DNA of 36,978 nucleotides from an uncultured Lachnospiraceae bacterium (GTDB taxonomy: Bacteria; Bacillota; Clostridia; Lachnospirales; Lachnospiraceae). Position numbers and translations under genes: made by a program. Positions 27,260 through 34,677 of the stretch are shown here, in pieces. Each line of letters starts with the position of its first letter. The stretch's first letter is position 1. The stretch lies in assembly GCA_947630595.1 (NCBI GenBank), contig CANRIG010000027.1:1-36978 (forward strand), given 5' to 3'. Under the pieces are notes generated by a model. The model made no database searches. It was not told the origin of the DNA and worked only from the letters and a program-made list of their open reading frames with translations.

Positions 27260-27517
27260 ATGAAATCATTTAACTACGTAATCAACGACGAACTGGGACT
27301 CCATGCAAGACCGGCTGGACTGCTGGTAAAAGAGGCAAAGAAATTTTCCAGCAAAATTACCCTGACCAAGGGCGAGAGAACCGTATCCGCAACGCAGCTT
27401 ATGATGATCATGAGCATGGGCGTGAAGAAAGGTGCGGAAGTGACCGTTACCGTTGACGGCGCAGACGAGGAAGAAGCATGCGCGGCAATGGAGAAGTTCT
27501 TCCAGGAGAATCTGTAA
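27260..27517 (+). CDS. HPr-like phosphocarrier with Gln46, ascorbate-operon paralogue
   Basis: An 85-residue HPr. The phosphoryl-accepting His15 is intact in GLHARPAG. The usual regulatory site is changed: aligned without gaps to B. subtilis HPr (TVNLKS at 41-46), this protein reads TVSATQ, so Ser46 is Gln. The following MSMGVKKGAEV keeps the normal HPr pattern. It therefore should serve phosphate transfer but not be phosphorylated at position 46 by HPr kinase, and so not act with CcpA in the usual way. GAGAGGAAAG precedes the ATG, and the Enzyme I gene follows 24 bp behind its stop. A small dyad (ATATTT-TAG-AAATAT) lies at 27213-27227. Confidence 0.93.
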   Translation: MKSFNYVINDELGLHARPAGLLVKEAKKFSSKITLTKGERTVSATQLMMIMSMGVKKGAEVTVTVDGADEEEACAAMEKFFQENL

Positions 27518-27541
27518 AATCAAGAAATGGGGATAAACAGC

Positions 27542-29155
27542 ATGGAACAATTTGAGGGAAAATCAATTTTTCGCAAGATAGCGATGGGCAAGATTCTCTT
27601 TTATGAGAAAGCCAGCGCTGTCGTAAAGCGCGAGAAGATCAGCGATCCGGCGGCGGAGCTTGCGCGTCTGGACGCGGCGAAGGAAAAAGCGGTGCACCAG
27701 CTTCAGCAGCTCTATGAAAAGGCCGTGAAGGAAGTCGGCGAGGCGGGCGCAGCCATTTTTGAAGTGCATCAGATGATGCTGGACGACGACGATTACTGCG
27801 AATCCATCCGCAACATGGTCGAGCAGGACGGCGTCAACGTGGAGTACGCGGTGGCGGTCACGGGCGACAACTTCTCCCAGATGTTTGCCAGCATGGACGA
27901 CGATTACATGAAAGCCAGAGCGGCGGACATCAAGGATATTTCCGAGCGCCTGGTGCGCATTCTCACCGGAAATGACAGCGACATGAGCGCGCTGGAGGAG
28001 CCGGTGATTCTGGTGGCCGACGACCTCGCGCCCAGCGAGACGGTGCAGATGGACAAATCAAAGCTGCTGGGCTTTGTGACGGAGCACGGCTCCTCCAATT
28101 CCCACACGGCGATTCTGGCGCGCACCATGAACATTCCGGCCCTGATCGGCGTGCCGATTCAGAAGGACTGGAACGGCAAGATGGGTATCGTGGACGGCTA
28201 CCGCGGCGTGTTTATCGTCGACCCGGATGAGGAGCAGATAGCGAAGGCGAAAGCCCAGATGGAAGAAGAGGCGCGCAAGGCGGAGCTTCTGAAAACGCTC
28301 AAGGGCCAGAAAACGGCGACCAAGAGCGGCCGTGAGATTCATCTTTATGCAAATATCGGCAGCGTGTCCGATACGGCGGGCGCTCTGGCGAACGACGCCG
28401 AGGGCATCGGCCTGTTCCGCAGCGAGTTTCTGTATCTCGAGTCGGATCACTATCCGACCGAGGAGGAGCAGTTCCAGGCATACAAGGTTGTGGCGCAGAA
28501 TATGGCGGGCAAGAAGGTCATCATCCGCACGCTCGACATCGGCGCGGACAAGAAAGTGGATTACTTTGAGCTGGAGCCGGAGGAAAACCCGGCGCTCGGC
28601 TACCGCGCAATCCGCATCTGCCTGACCAGGGAAGAGGTATTCCGCACCCAGCTGCGTGCGCTGCTGCGCGCGAGCGCGTTCGGCAACATCTCCATCATGT
28701 TCCCGATGATCATTTCGGTAAAGGAAGTCCGCCGCATCAAAGAGATTCTGGCGGAGGTGAAAGCGGAGCTGAAGGCTCTGGATATTCCTTACCAGGATGT
28801 GGAGATCGGCGTCATGATCGAGACGCCGGCGGCGGTTATCATCGGCGAGGAGCTGGCGAAGGAGGTAGACTTCTTCAGCATCGGCACCAACGACCTGACG
28901 CAGTACACGCTGGCGATCGACCGGCAGAATCCGAAGCTGGACGAATTCTATGACGCGCACCATCCGGCGGTGCTGAGGCTGATTCAGATGACGATCGACG
29001 CGGGCCACAAGGGCGGCGCATGGGTCGGCATCTGCGGCGAGCTGGGCGCAGACATGGAGCTGACCGAGCAGTTTGTGAAGATGGGAATCGACGAGCTGTC
29101 CGTTTCCCCGACCTTCATCCTGCCTCTGAGAGAGATTATCCGCAATATGGATTGA
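27542..29155 (+). CDS. ptsI: PTS Enzyme I (phosphoenolpyruvate-protein phosphotransferase), operon-specific copy
   Basis: A 537-residue Enzyme I that takes phosphate from PEP and passes it to HPr. The active His is His188 in HGSSNSHTAILAR. Downstream are LFRSEFLY, the ENPALGYRAIRI block, GVMIETPAA, FSIGTNDLTQYTLA and the PEP-site cysteine region WVGICGELG. ATG 27542 has GGGGAT upstream; an ATG at 27527 would add five residues but lacks a good site. The protein ends shortly after ILPLREIIRNMD and lacks the 30-40 residue C-terminal tail of typical 570-575 residue enzymes. It is likely dedicated to the ascorbate PTS, with a housekeeping copy elsewhere. Confidence 0.95.
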   Translation: MEQFEGKSIFRKIAMGKILFYEKASAVVKREKISDPAAELARLDAAKEKAVHQLQQLYEKAVKEVGEAGAAIFEVHQMMLDDDDYCESIRNMVEQDGVNVEYAVAVTGDNFSQMFASMDDDYMKARAADIKDISERLVRILTGNDSDMSALEEPVILVADDLAPSETVQMDKSKLLGFVTEHGSSNSHTAILARTMNIPALIGVPIQKDWNGKMGIVDGYRGVFIVDPDEEQIAKAKAQMEEEARKAELLKTLKGQKTATKSGREIHLYANIGSVSDTAGALANDAEGIGLFRSEFLYLESDHYPTEEEQFQAYKVVAQNMAGKKVIIRTLDIGADKKVDYFELEPEENPALGYRAIRICLTREEVFRTQLRALLRASAFGNISIMFPMIISVKEVRRIKEILAEVKAELKALDIPYQDVEIGVMIETPAAVIIGEELAKEVDFFSIGTNDLTQYTLAIDRQNPKLDEFYDAHHPAVLRLIQMTIDAGHKGGAWVGICGELGADMELTEQFVKMGIDELSVSPTFILPLREIIRNMD

Positions 29156-29206
29156 AGCAGTACCGGTGTCAGAGACACCATCAACAGCCAACCTTCCTAA
29201 TAAGAT

Positions 29207-29265
29207 AAAACAGGGTCTCCGGCCTCGCTGTTCGTATGTACGGCGAGTGTGCGGAGACCTGTTTT
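29207..29265 (+). terminator. Bidirectional terminator between the ula operon and pyrG
   Basis: AAAACAGG-G-TCTCCG (29207-29221) pairs with CGGAGA-CCTGTTTT (29252-29265), 14 bp with a single bulged G. An inner CTCGC/GCGAG pairing extends it. T-rich flanks exist in both directions, so it can end both the plus-strand operon and the minus-strand pyrG message. A smaller hairpin, GGTGTC-AGA-GACACC, precedes it at 29165-29179. Confidence 0.85.
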
Positions 29266-29402
29266 ATGGTCAGTTCAGGGATGCACGTGAATCTGCATCG
29301 GGAGGGATTGCTGCAAAATACGGCGGGCCTGCCACAGTCTGATTGTAGGCATGTCTGGTATTTTTACAATAGCCTCATTTAGTGTAGTTATAAGGCGTTT
29401 CT

Positions 29403-31016
29403 TTAGTTTCCGGAATTTCGCTGTTCAAGAGCCGCCTCCACGAAGCCGCGGAAAAGCGGGTGCGGGCGGTTGGGCCGCGATTTCAATTCCGGGTGCGCCT
29501 GCGTCGCGAGGAAGAACGGATGATTTTTGAGCTCGATCATCTCCACGATGCGGCCGTCCGGGGAGAGGCCGGAGAGGGTCATGCCGTTCTGGGTCAGAAC
29601 CCGGCGGTAATCGTTGTTGACCTCGTAGCGGTGGCGGTGCCGTTCCTGAATTTCTTCCGCACCGTATAACTGGTAGGCTTTGGTCGTCTTGTCAAGGACG
29701 CACGGATAGGAGCCGAGGCGGAGCGTGCCGCCGATGTCCTCCACGCCGTTCTGGTCGGGCAGCAGGGCGATGACCGGATGCGGCGTCTGCGGGTCGAGCT
29801 CGATGCTGTGCGCATCCCCAAGGCCGGCCACGTTGCGCACGAACTCGACGATAGCGAGCTGCATGCCGAGGCAGAGCCCGAGGAAGGGGATGTTGTTGAG
29901 GCGCGCGTAGCGGATGGCTTCGATTTTGCCCTCGATGCCGCGGTCGCCGAAGCCGCCCGGCACCAGGATGCCGTTCATGCCGGAGAGCATTTCCGCCGCG
30001 TTGTCCCGCGTCAGCTCCTCGGAATTGATCCAGTGCAGGTTGACAACGGCGCGGCTGGCGATGCCGCCGTGCTTCAGCGCTTCCACCACGCTGATGTAGG
30101 CGTCGTGCAGCTGGATGTATTTGCCGACCAGCGCGATGTCGACCTCGGCGGTCGGCGTGCGCAGCGCTTCGACCATGGCCTCCCAGTCCTCGAGGTGAGG
30201 CTCGGGGCAGTCCAGATGCAGGCACTCGCAGGCCACCTGCGCCAGATTCTCGCGCTCCATCGCCAGCGGCGCTTCATACAGGTATTCGACGTCCAGATTC
30301 TGCAGGACGTGCGAGCTGGGCACGTTGCAGAAAAGAGCGATTTTGTCTTTCAGGCCCTTGTCCAGCGGATATTCAGAGCGGCAGACGATGATGTCGGGCC
30401 AGATGCCCATGCCCTGGAGCTGTTTGACGCTGGCCTGCGTCGGCTTGGTCTTCATCTCGCCGGACGCCTTTAAATAAGGAATCAGCGTGACGTGGATCAG
30501 GATTGCGTTTTCGTGCCCGATGTCGTGCTGGAACTGGCGGATGGCCTCGAGAAACGGCTGGCTCTCGATGTCGCCGACGGTGCCGCCGACCTCGATGATG
30601 GCGATCTGCGTCTCGTCCGTCGTATAATTGCGGTAAAACCGGCTTTTAATTTCATTTGTGATATGCGGGATAACCTGCACCGTGCCCCCGCCGTAATCGC
30701 CGCGGCGCTCCTTGTGGAGGACCGACCAGTAGATTTTGCCGGTGGTGACGTTGGAATTTTTATTCAGGCTCTCGTCAATGAAACGCTCGTAGTGCCCGAG
30801 GTCGAGATCCGTCTCCGCGCCGTCGTCGGTGACGAACACCTCGCCGTGCTGAATCGGGTTCATGGTTCCGGGGTCGATGTTGATGTAGGGATCGAATTTC
30901 TGCATGGTTACCTTGTAGCCTCTTGCCTTCAGAAGCCGTCCGAGCGATGCCGCGGTGATGCCCTTGCCGAGTCCGGAAACGACGCCGCCGGTCACAAAAA
31001 CGTATTTTACTGACAT
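29403..31016 (-). CDS. pyrG: CTP synthase
   Basis: A 537-residue enzyme that aminates UTP to CTP with ATP and glutamine. The synthetase domain starts [17 protein letters not shown] (P-loop) and has [29 protein letters not shown] and [12 protein letters not shown]. The C-terminal glutaminase domain has PGGFGDRG, the nucleophile Cys in FLGLCLGMQ, and the His-Glu pair in ATQAHPE. It starts at ATG 31016 with AGGAGG 5 nt upstream. Length is usual. It is monocistronic here. Confidence 0.98.
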   Translation of the reverse strand: MSVKYVFVTGGVVSGLGKGITAASLGRLLKARGYKVTMQKFDPYINIDPGTMNPIQHGEVFVTDDGAETDLDLGHYERFIDESLNKNSNVTTGKIYWSVLHKERRGDYGGGTVQVIPHITNEIKSRFYRNYTTDETQIAIIEVGGTVGDIESQPFLEAIRQFQHDIGHENAILIHVTLIPYLKASGEMKTKPTQASVKQLQGMGIWPDIIVCRSEYPLDKGLKDKIALFCNVPSSHVLQNLDVEYLYEAPLAMERENLAQVACECLHLDCPEPHLEDWEAMVEALRTPTAEVDIALVGKYIQLHDAYISVVEALKHGGIASRAVVNLHWINSEELTRDNAAEMLSGMNGILVPGGFGDRGIEGKIEAIRYARLNNIPFLGLCLGMQLAIVEFVRNVAGLGDAHSIELDPQTPHPVIALLPDQNGVEDIGGTLRLGSYPCVLDKTTKAYQLYGAEEIQERHRHRYEVNNDYRRVLTQNGMTLSGLSPDGRIVEMIELKNHPFFLATQAHPELKSRPNRPHPLFRGFVEAALEQRNSGN

Positions 31017-31081
31017 ATTCTCCTCCTGGTGCCGCGTTGGCTGCGATGAGTTGTAGGATTTACAAATAAAAACAATTTCAT

Positions 31082-31087
31082 ATTATA
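31082..31087 (-). promoter_or_regulatory. Candidate -10 element for pyrG
   Basis: TATAAT is read on the minus strand at 31087-31082, about 65 bp upstream of the pyrG start codon. No good -35 hexamer is seen at 16-18 bp, so the call is tentative. Confidence 0.4.
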
Positions 31088-31180
31088 CAACGATCTGTTT
31101 CGGAAAGCTATCATTATTTTAATGAATTAACACGAAGGCCGGGCAGCAAATAACGCGTGAAAATCACCTCATTTCTGTAT

Positions 31181-31209
31181 TTGACAAATCCATATGTTTA
31201 ACATATAAT
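31181..31209 (+). promoter_or_regulatory. Perfect consensus promoter of the candidate antitoxin RNA
   Basis: TTGACA (31181-31186), 17 bp, TATAAT (31204-31209): a perfect sigma-A match with no protein-coding gene behind it on the plus strand. The start site would be near 31217, facing the small toxin gene. Confidence 0.9.
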
Positions 31210-31216
31210 ATGCTTA

Positions 31217-31312
31217 ACAAGAGAGCCGAAAGCTAGAGTACACCTAGCCGCCGGCAAGCATCAGCCTAAAAGCAGCGCCTTATCTTACCAGGACGAGGGC
31301 GCTACTTTTTGC
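31217..31312 (+). ncRNA. Candidate antisense antitoxin RNA
   Basis: A short transcript of about 95 nt is predicted from the perfect promoter to a terminator made of AGCGCC (31274-31279) and GGCGCT (31298-31303) followed by ACTTTTTGCG. Its 5' part folds GCTAG-(7 nt)-CTAGC at 31232-31248. Its 3' end is complementary to the last toxin codons and the toxin 3' UTR. This is the convergent layout of known type I systems in Gram-positive bacteria. Confidence 0.7.
31274..31303. terminator. Shared terminator hairpin of toxin mRNA and antisense RNA
   Basis: AGCGCC/GGCGCT with an 18-nt loop. T-rich flanks follow on both strands: ACTTTTTG on plus and GCTTTTAG on minus. The two transcripts would overlap across it. 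Confidence 0.6.
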
Positions 31313-31391
31313 GTTTCGTGATAGTAATAACAAGAGTTATCACGGCGCAAAGCATAATCACAAAAGTAAATAAATTACTATATGTAACCAT
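31302..31391 (-). CDS. Small hydrophobic type I toxin, Hol_Tox-like (putative holin-like toxin)
   Basis: A 29-residue peptide from ATG 31391 to TAG 31302. AAAGGAGG lies 8 nt upstream. It begins MVTYSNLFTFVIM, continues as one hydrophobic membrane helix rich in Val, Ile, Leu and Thr, and ends in a basic TKRKK tail. This start, length and charged tail match the putative holin-like toxin family, which acts at the cell membrane as the toxic half of type I toxin-antitoxin pairs. The antisense RNA promoter faces it from below. Family assignment rests on pattern and size, so certainty is good but not complete. Confidence 0.85.
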   Translation of the reverse strand: MVTYSNLFTFVIMLCAVITLVITITKRKK

Positions 31392-31433
31392 AGCACCAGC
31401 CTCCTTTCAAAAAGTCCGGCGGCTGACGTAATC

Positions 31434-31478
31434 GCCCCTTCGGCTCCCCGGTTGAGCACGTTATAGCCGGGGCATTAT
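31434..31478. other. Hairpin in the toxin 5' leader
   Basis: CCCCGG and CCGGGG (about 31447-31473) pair around a 15-nt loop. The element lies in the long 5' untranslated region of the toxin mRNA. On the plus strand it is followed by a T-rich tract, so a second plus-strand terminator is possible. Confidence 0.5.
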
Positions 31479-31568
31479 TTTATTTTCTGTTTGCTTTCTG
31501 CGTTTTATCTGTCTGTTCTCTCATTGCCTGCAGTTATCTTGCCGACTTATATTTTTGTCTTCTGATTC

Positions 31569-31597
31569 AGTATACTGCCTGCACAAATAACATGCAA
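31569..31597 (-). promoter_or_regulatory. Toxin promoter
   Basis: On the minus strand TTGCAT (31597-31592) and TATACT (31574-31569) are separated by 17 bp. The start would be near 31562, giving a toxin message with a 5' UTR of about 170 nt, which is usual for type I toxins whose leader controls translation. Confidence 0.7.
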
Positions 31598-31655
31598 CCG
31601 TGTATTTTGTATGAACTTGCGGACACCTTTTTGTACAGTTTACATAAAATCAAAA

Positions 31656-31676
31656 GCTGCACGCAGCATTTTTTTT
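31656..31676 (+). terminator. Hairpin with T8 tract
   Basis: GCTGC-AC-GCAGC (31656-31667) is followed by A and eight Ts. An A-rich 5' flank allows extension. It would stop any plus-strand read-through from the toxin locus before the ftsH promoter. The stretch from 31677 to 31835 shows nothing else I can name. Confidence 0.7.
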
Positions 31677-31835
31677 GACGGGAGTCGATTTTCGGCAGGA
31701 AATGATTTTCAGCAGAGAATTACCAGAAGAAAATGTCGGGTTCGCGCCGGACACAAAAAAATCACAATATTTTCCAAACCCGCATAAACTGGGCACTTTT
31801 CCAGCTAAATTTAGAAAACATTTATATTTCCACTA

Positions 31836-31864
31836 TTGATTTATAAGTTTTGGATAATTATAAT
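31836..31864 (+). promoter_or_regulatory. ftsH promoter
   Basis: TTGATT (31836-31841), 17 bp, TATAAT (31859-31864). The start site is expected near 31871, within the first arm of the cloverleaf-like element, so the leader is close to 295 nt long. Confidence 0.8.
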
Positions 31865-31865
31865 G

Positions 31866-31948
31866 TAACTTATCGGAATCCGCGAAGCGGATTTGCCGCA
31901 TCCATTATGATGGAGGCGGCATGCTCTGCAGGAGCAGCCGATAAGTTA
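31866..31948 (+). ncRNA. Cloverleaf-like four-way-junction element at the 5' end of the ftsH leader
   Basis: An 83-nt segment is almost fully paired. P1: TAACTTATCGG (31866-31876) with CCGATAAGTTA (31938-31948), 11 bp. P2: AATCCGC-GAA-GCGGATT (31877-31893). P3: TGCCGC-A-TCCAT-TATG-ATGGA-G-GCGGCA (31894-31921). P4: TGCTC-TGCAG-GAGCA (31922-31936). Only G937 (31937) is unpaired at the junction. It is not a tRNA. If transcription starts near 31871 the outer part of P1 is lost, but six or so P1 pairs remain and the RNA 5' end is held in a helix. It could be a regulatory RNA, a stability element, or a palindromic DNA element. No known riboswitch class was recognised. Confidence 0.7.
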
Positions 31949-31950
31949 AC

Positions 31951-32166
31951 GAGGGAAAATGCGGAGCATTTTTTCGAGTCTGGTTAAACAGAGGAAAAGT
32001 GCAGGGTGCTTTTCCGGTCTGGTGAAGCAGAGGAAGAGTGCAGGGTGCTTTTCCGATCTGGTGAAGCAGAGGAAGAGTGCAGGGTGTTTTTCCGGTCTGT
32101 GAAGCAGAGGAAAAATGCAGGGCGTTTTTCCGGCCTGTTATGCAGCAGAAAATGCGGAGGAAACAT
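31951..32166 (+). repeat. Tandem 38-40 bp hairpin repeats in the ftsH leader
   Basis: Five copies (31951-31990, 31991-32029, 32030-32068, 32069-32106, 32107-32144) and a partial sixth run directly into the ftsH start. Each holds a hairpin of the form GGAARAG-TGCAGGGTG-CTTTTCC, with paired changes between copies (for example GGAAAAATG with CGTTTTTCC). The linker is GGTCTGGTGAAGCA-like. The partial last copy supplies the GGAGG ribosome binding site (32156-32160) of ftsH. Purine-rich arms and T-rich arms give each copy a terminator-like look. Confidence 0.85.
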
Positions 32167-34479
32167 ATGGATAACAATCAACAGAGAAATAACCGGCCGC
32201 CCGGCAATCAGGGACCGCAGGGCGGACCGGACAGAAACCGTTCATCGTTTACGGTCTTCCTGATTGTGACGCTGGTTGCGCTTTTAATTGCAGCAATGAT
32301 GAACAACATGAGAAACAGCACGGCGGCGGTGGAAGTGACGTACGATGACTTTCTGGATAGACTGGACCGCGGGCTGGTTCAGAGCGTCACCATCAGTTCC
32401 ACACGGATTGAGTTCACGCAGAATGTGGCGGGCGAGGTGGCCAACTGGATCGCCGGGAGCCAGATGCAGGGAGCGACTTACTACACCGGCAATCCGGACG
32501 ACCCGGATCTGGTGAAGCGGCTGGAGGAGGCCGGCGTCAAATTTGAGGCCGAGATACCGGACGGGACTTCGAGCCTGATTCTGGAAATGCTGATCAGCAT
32601 CGTGCTGCCGATTGTGCTGCTATGGATCGTTTTTGGTGTCATCATGCGCAAGATGGGCGGCGGTGGCGGCGGCATCATGGGCGTCGGCAAGAGCAAGGCC
32701 AAGGTGTATGTGCAGAAGGAGACCGGCGTTACCTTTAAGGATGTCGCGGGTCAGGACGAGGCGAAGGAATCGCTGCAGGAGGTCGTAGATTTTCTGGAAA
32801 ATCCCGGCAAATACACGACCATCGGCGCCAAGCTGCCGAAAGGCGCGCTTTTGGTGGGCCCGCCCGGCACCGGCAAAACCTTGCTGGCGAAAGCGGTGGC
32901 AGGAGAGGCAAAGTGCCCGTTCTTCTCGCTTTCCGGTTCCGATTTTGTGGAAATGTTTGTCGGCGTCGGCGCGTCGCGTGTGCGCGACTTGTTTGATGAG
33001 GCGAAAAAGAACGCGCCGTGCATTATATTTATTGATGAGATCGACGCGATCGGCAAGAGCCGCGACAGCCGTTACGGCGGCGGCAACGACGAGCGGGAGC
33101 AGACGCTGAACCAGCTGCTGGCGGAGATGGATGGTTTTGACACTTCCAAGGGCCTGCTGGTACTGGCGGCGACCAACCGCCCGGAGGTGCTCGACCAGGC
33201 GCTGCTGCGTCCGGGGCGTTTTGACCGACGCGTGATCGTAGACAAGCCGGACCTCAAGGGCCGCGTGGACGTGCTCAAGGTGCACGCAAAAGATGTCAGC
33301 ATGGATGAGACGGTGGATCTGGAGGCGATTGCGCTGGCGACGTCCGGCGCCGTCGGTTCGGACCTGGCCAATATGATCAACGAGGGCGCGATTCTGGCCG
33401 TCAAGAAAGGCCGCAAGGCGGTATCCCAGCAGGACCTGTTTGAGGCGGTGGAGATCGTGCTCGTCGGCAAGGAGAAGAAAGACCGCGTGCTCAGCAAGGA
33501 AGAACGGCGGATCGTTTCCTACCATGAAGTCGGCCACGCGCTGGTGAGCGCGCTGCAGAAGGATTCGGAGCCGGTGCAGAAAATCACGATTGTGCCGCGT
33601 ACCATGGGCGCGCTCGGCTATGTGATGAATGTTCCGGAGGAAGAAAAATTCCTCAACACGGAAAAAGAAATCCGCGCGATGCTGGTGGAGTTTGTGGCCG
33701 GGCGTGCGGCGGAGGAAATCGTATTTGACACGGTGACGACCGGCGCGGCCAACGATATCGAAAAGGCGACGCGCGTCGCCCGGGCGATGGTGACGCAGTA
33801 CGGCATGTCCAAGCGCTTCGGCCTGATGGGCCTGGAGATACAGGCGAACCAGTATCTGGACAACCGCCCGATCATGAACTGCAGCGATGTGACCGCGGCC
33901 GAGGTCGACCAGGAGGTCATGGGCGTGCTCAAGGATTCCTACGAGGAAGCGAAGCGCCTGCTCACCGAGCACCGCTCGACGCTGGACAAGATCGCGGAGT
34001 TCCTGATCGAAAAAGAGACCATCACCGGCAAGGAATTTATGGACATTTTCCGGGAAGTGGAAGGCATTCAGGAGACCGGGGAAAAGACGCCTGTTTCGCG
34101 GATTTCCGAGAAAGCGCATGAGGAGCCGAAAGCGGAAGCGCAGGCAGTACCGGAAGTTCAGCCGGGAGTACAAGCACAGGCAGCGACGGAAGTTCAGCCG
34201 GGAGCACAAGCCCAGACAGAGCCGGAAACTCAGCCGGAGGTACAAGCCAAGACTGCACCGGAGGTTCAGCCGGAGGTACAAGCCAAGACTGCACCGGAGG
34301 TACAAACACAGGCAGCGGAAGTTCAGCCGGAAGCACAAGCGCAGGCAGTGCCGGAAACTCAGCCGGAAGCACAGGCCCAACCTGCACCGGAAATACAAGC
34401 CCAGCCTGTACCGGAAACCCAGCCGGAAACAAAAACTCAGTCTGAGCCGGAACAGAACGAATCAGCGCCGGAAAACTGA
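32167..34479 (+). CDS. ftsH: ATP-dependent zinc metalloprotease FtsH with long C-terminal repeat tail
   Basis: A 770-residue membrane-anchored AAA+ protease that degrades misfolded membrane proteins and regulatory proteins. ATG 32167 has GGAGG 6 nt upstream; the frame stays open through the leader repeats, but that is not family sequence. TM1 is at about 27-45, an extracytoplasmic domain follows, and TM2 is at about 135-162. The AAA module has Walker A GPPGTGKT (231-238), Walker B FIDEIDA (Asp290, Glu291) and the SRH ending in RPGRFDRR. The protease site is HEVGH (453-457), with the third zinc ligand Asp530 in ANDIEKAT. Residues about 657-770 are an unusual Pro/Glu/Gln/Ala tail of degenerate repeats such as [12 protein letters not shown], absent from most FtsH proteins. 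Confidence 0.97.
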   Translation: MDNNQQRNNRPPGNQGPQGGPDRNRSSFTVFLIVTLVALLIAAMMNNMRNSTAAVEVTYDDFLDRLDRGLVQSVTISSTRIEFTQNVAGEVANWIAGSQMQGATYYTGNPDDPDLVKRLEEAGVKFEAEIPDGTSSLILEMLISIVLPIVLLWIVFGVIMRKMGGGGGGIMGVGKSKAKVYVQKETGVTFKDVAGQDEAKESLQEVVDFLENPGKYTTIGAKLPKGALLVGPPGTGKTLLAKAVAGEAKCPFFSLSGSDFVEMFVGVGASRVRDLFDEAKKNAPCIIFIDEIDAIGKSRDSRYGGGNDEREQTLNQLLAEMDGFDTSKGLLVLAATNRPEVLDQALLRPGRFDRRVIVDKPDLKGRVDVLKVHAKDVSMDETVDLEAIALATSGAVGSDLANMINEGAILAVKKGRKAVSQQDLFEAVEIVLVGKEKKDRVLSKEERRIVSYHEVGHALVSALQKDSEPVQKITIVPRTMGALGYVMNVPEEEKFLNTEKEIRAMLVEFVAGRAAEEIVFDTVTTGAANDIEKATRVARAMVTQYGMSKRFGLMGLEIQANQYLDNRPIMNCSDVTAAEVDQEVMGVLKDSYEEAKRLLTEHRSTLDKIAEFLIEKETITGKEFMDIFREVEGIQETGEKTPVSRISEKAHEEPKAEAQAVPEVQPGVQAQAATEVQPGAQAQTEPETQPEVQAKTAPEVQPEVQAKTAPEVQTQAAEVQPEAQAQAVPETQPEAQAQPAPEIQAQPVPETQPETKTQSEPEQNESAPEN

Positions 34480-34508
34480 GCCTGCAAGATATTAAATATA
34501 GAAAAAAG

Positions 34509-34548
34509 AGCACTGCGACATATTAGTATATGAAGCAGTGCTTTTTTT
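34509..34548 (+). terminator. ftsH terminator
   Basis: AGCACTGC (34509-34516) pairs with GCAGTGCT (34535-34542), with an inner CATAT-TAGT-ATATG extension, and is followed by seven Ts. Confidence 0.93.
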
Positions 34549-34677
34549 ACGGGAATATACTGTCAAATACGATGGACAGCCCCCAGAGCGTATCAGCCGT
34601 CACCCGAATCTCTGCAATAATCCGGCAGAGATTGCGGATGAGACGCTGTACGAAACGTATGAATCCATGTGCTGTTG

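Noticed and set aside
29266-29402. Possible small gene or RNA between the ula operon terminator and pyrG
   Set aside because: No promoter, ribosome binding site or convincing structure was found in the 137 bp.
31866-31948. Cloverleaf fold as a tRNA gene
   Set aside because: The acceptor-like stem is 11 bp, there is no T-loop sequence, no 7-nt anticodon loop and no CCA end; arm sizes do not fit a tRNA.
31951-32144. CRISPR array
   Set aside because: Units are contiguous, with no unique spacers between conserved repeats, and each unit is itself a hairpin; no cas genes are near.
32077-32166. Upstream in-frame start adding 30 residues to FtsH
   Set aside because: It reads through the hairpin repeats, which are not family sequence, and lacks its own ribosome binding site; ATG 32167 has GGAGG.
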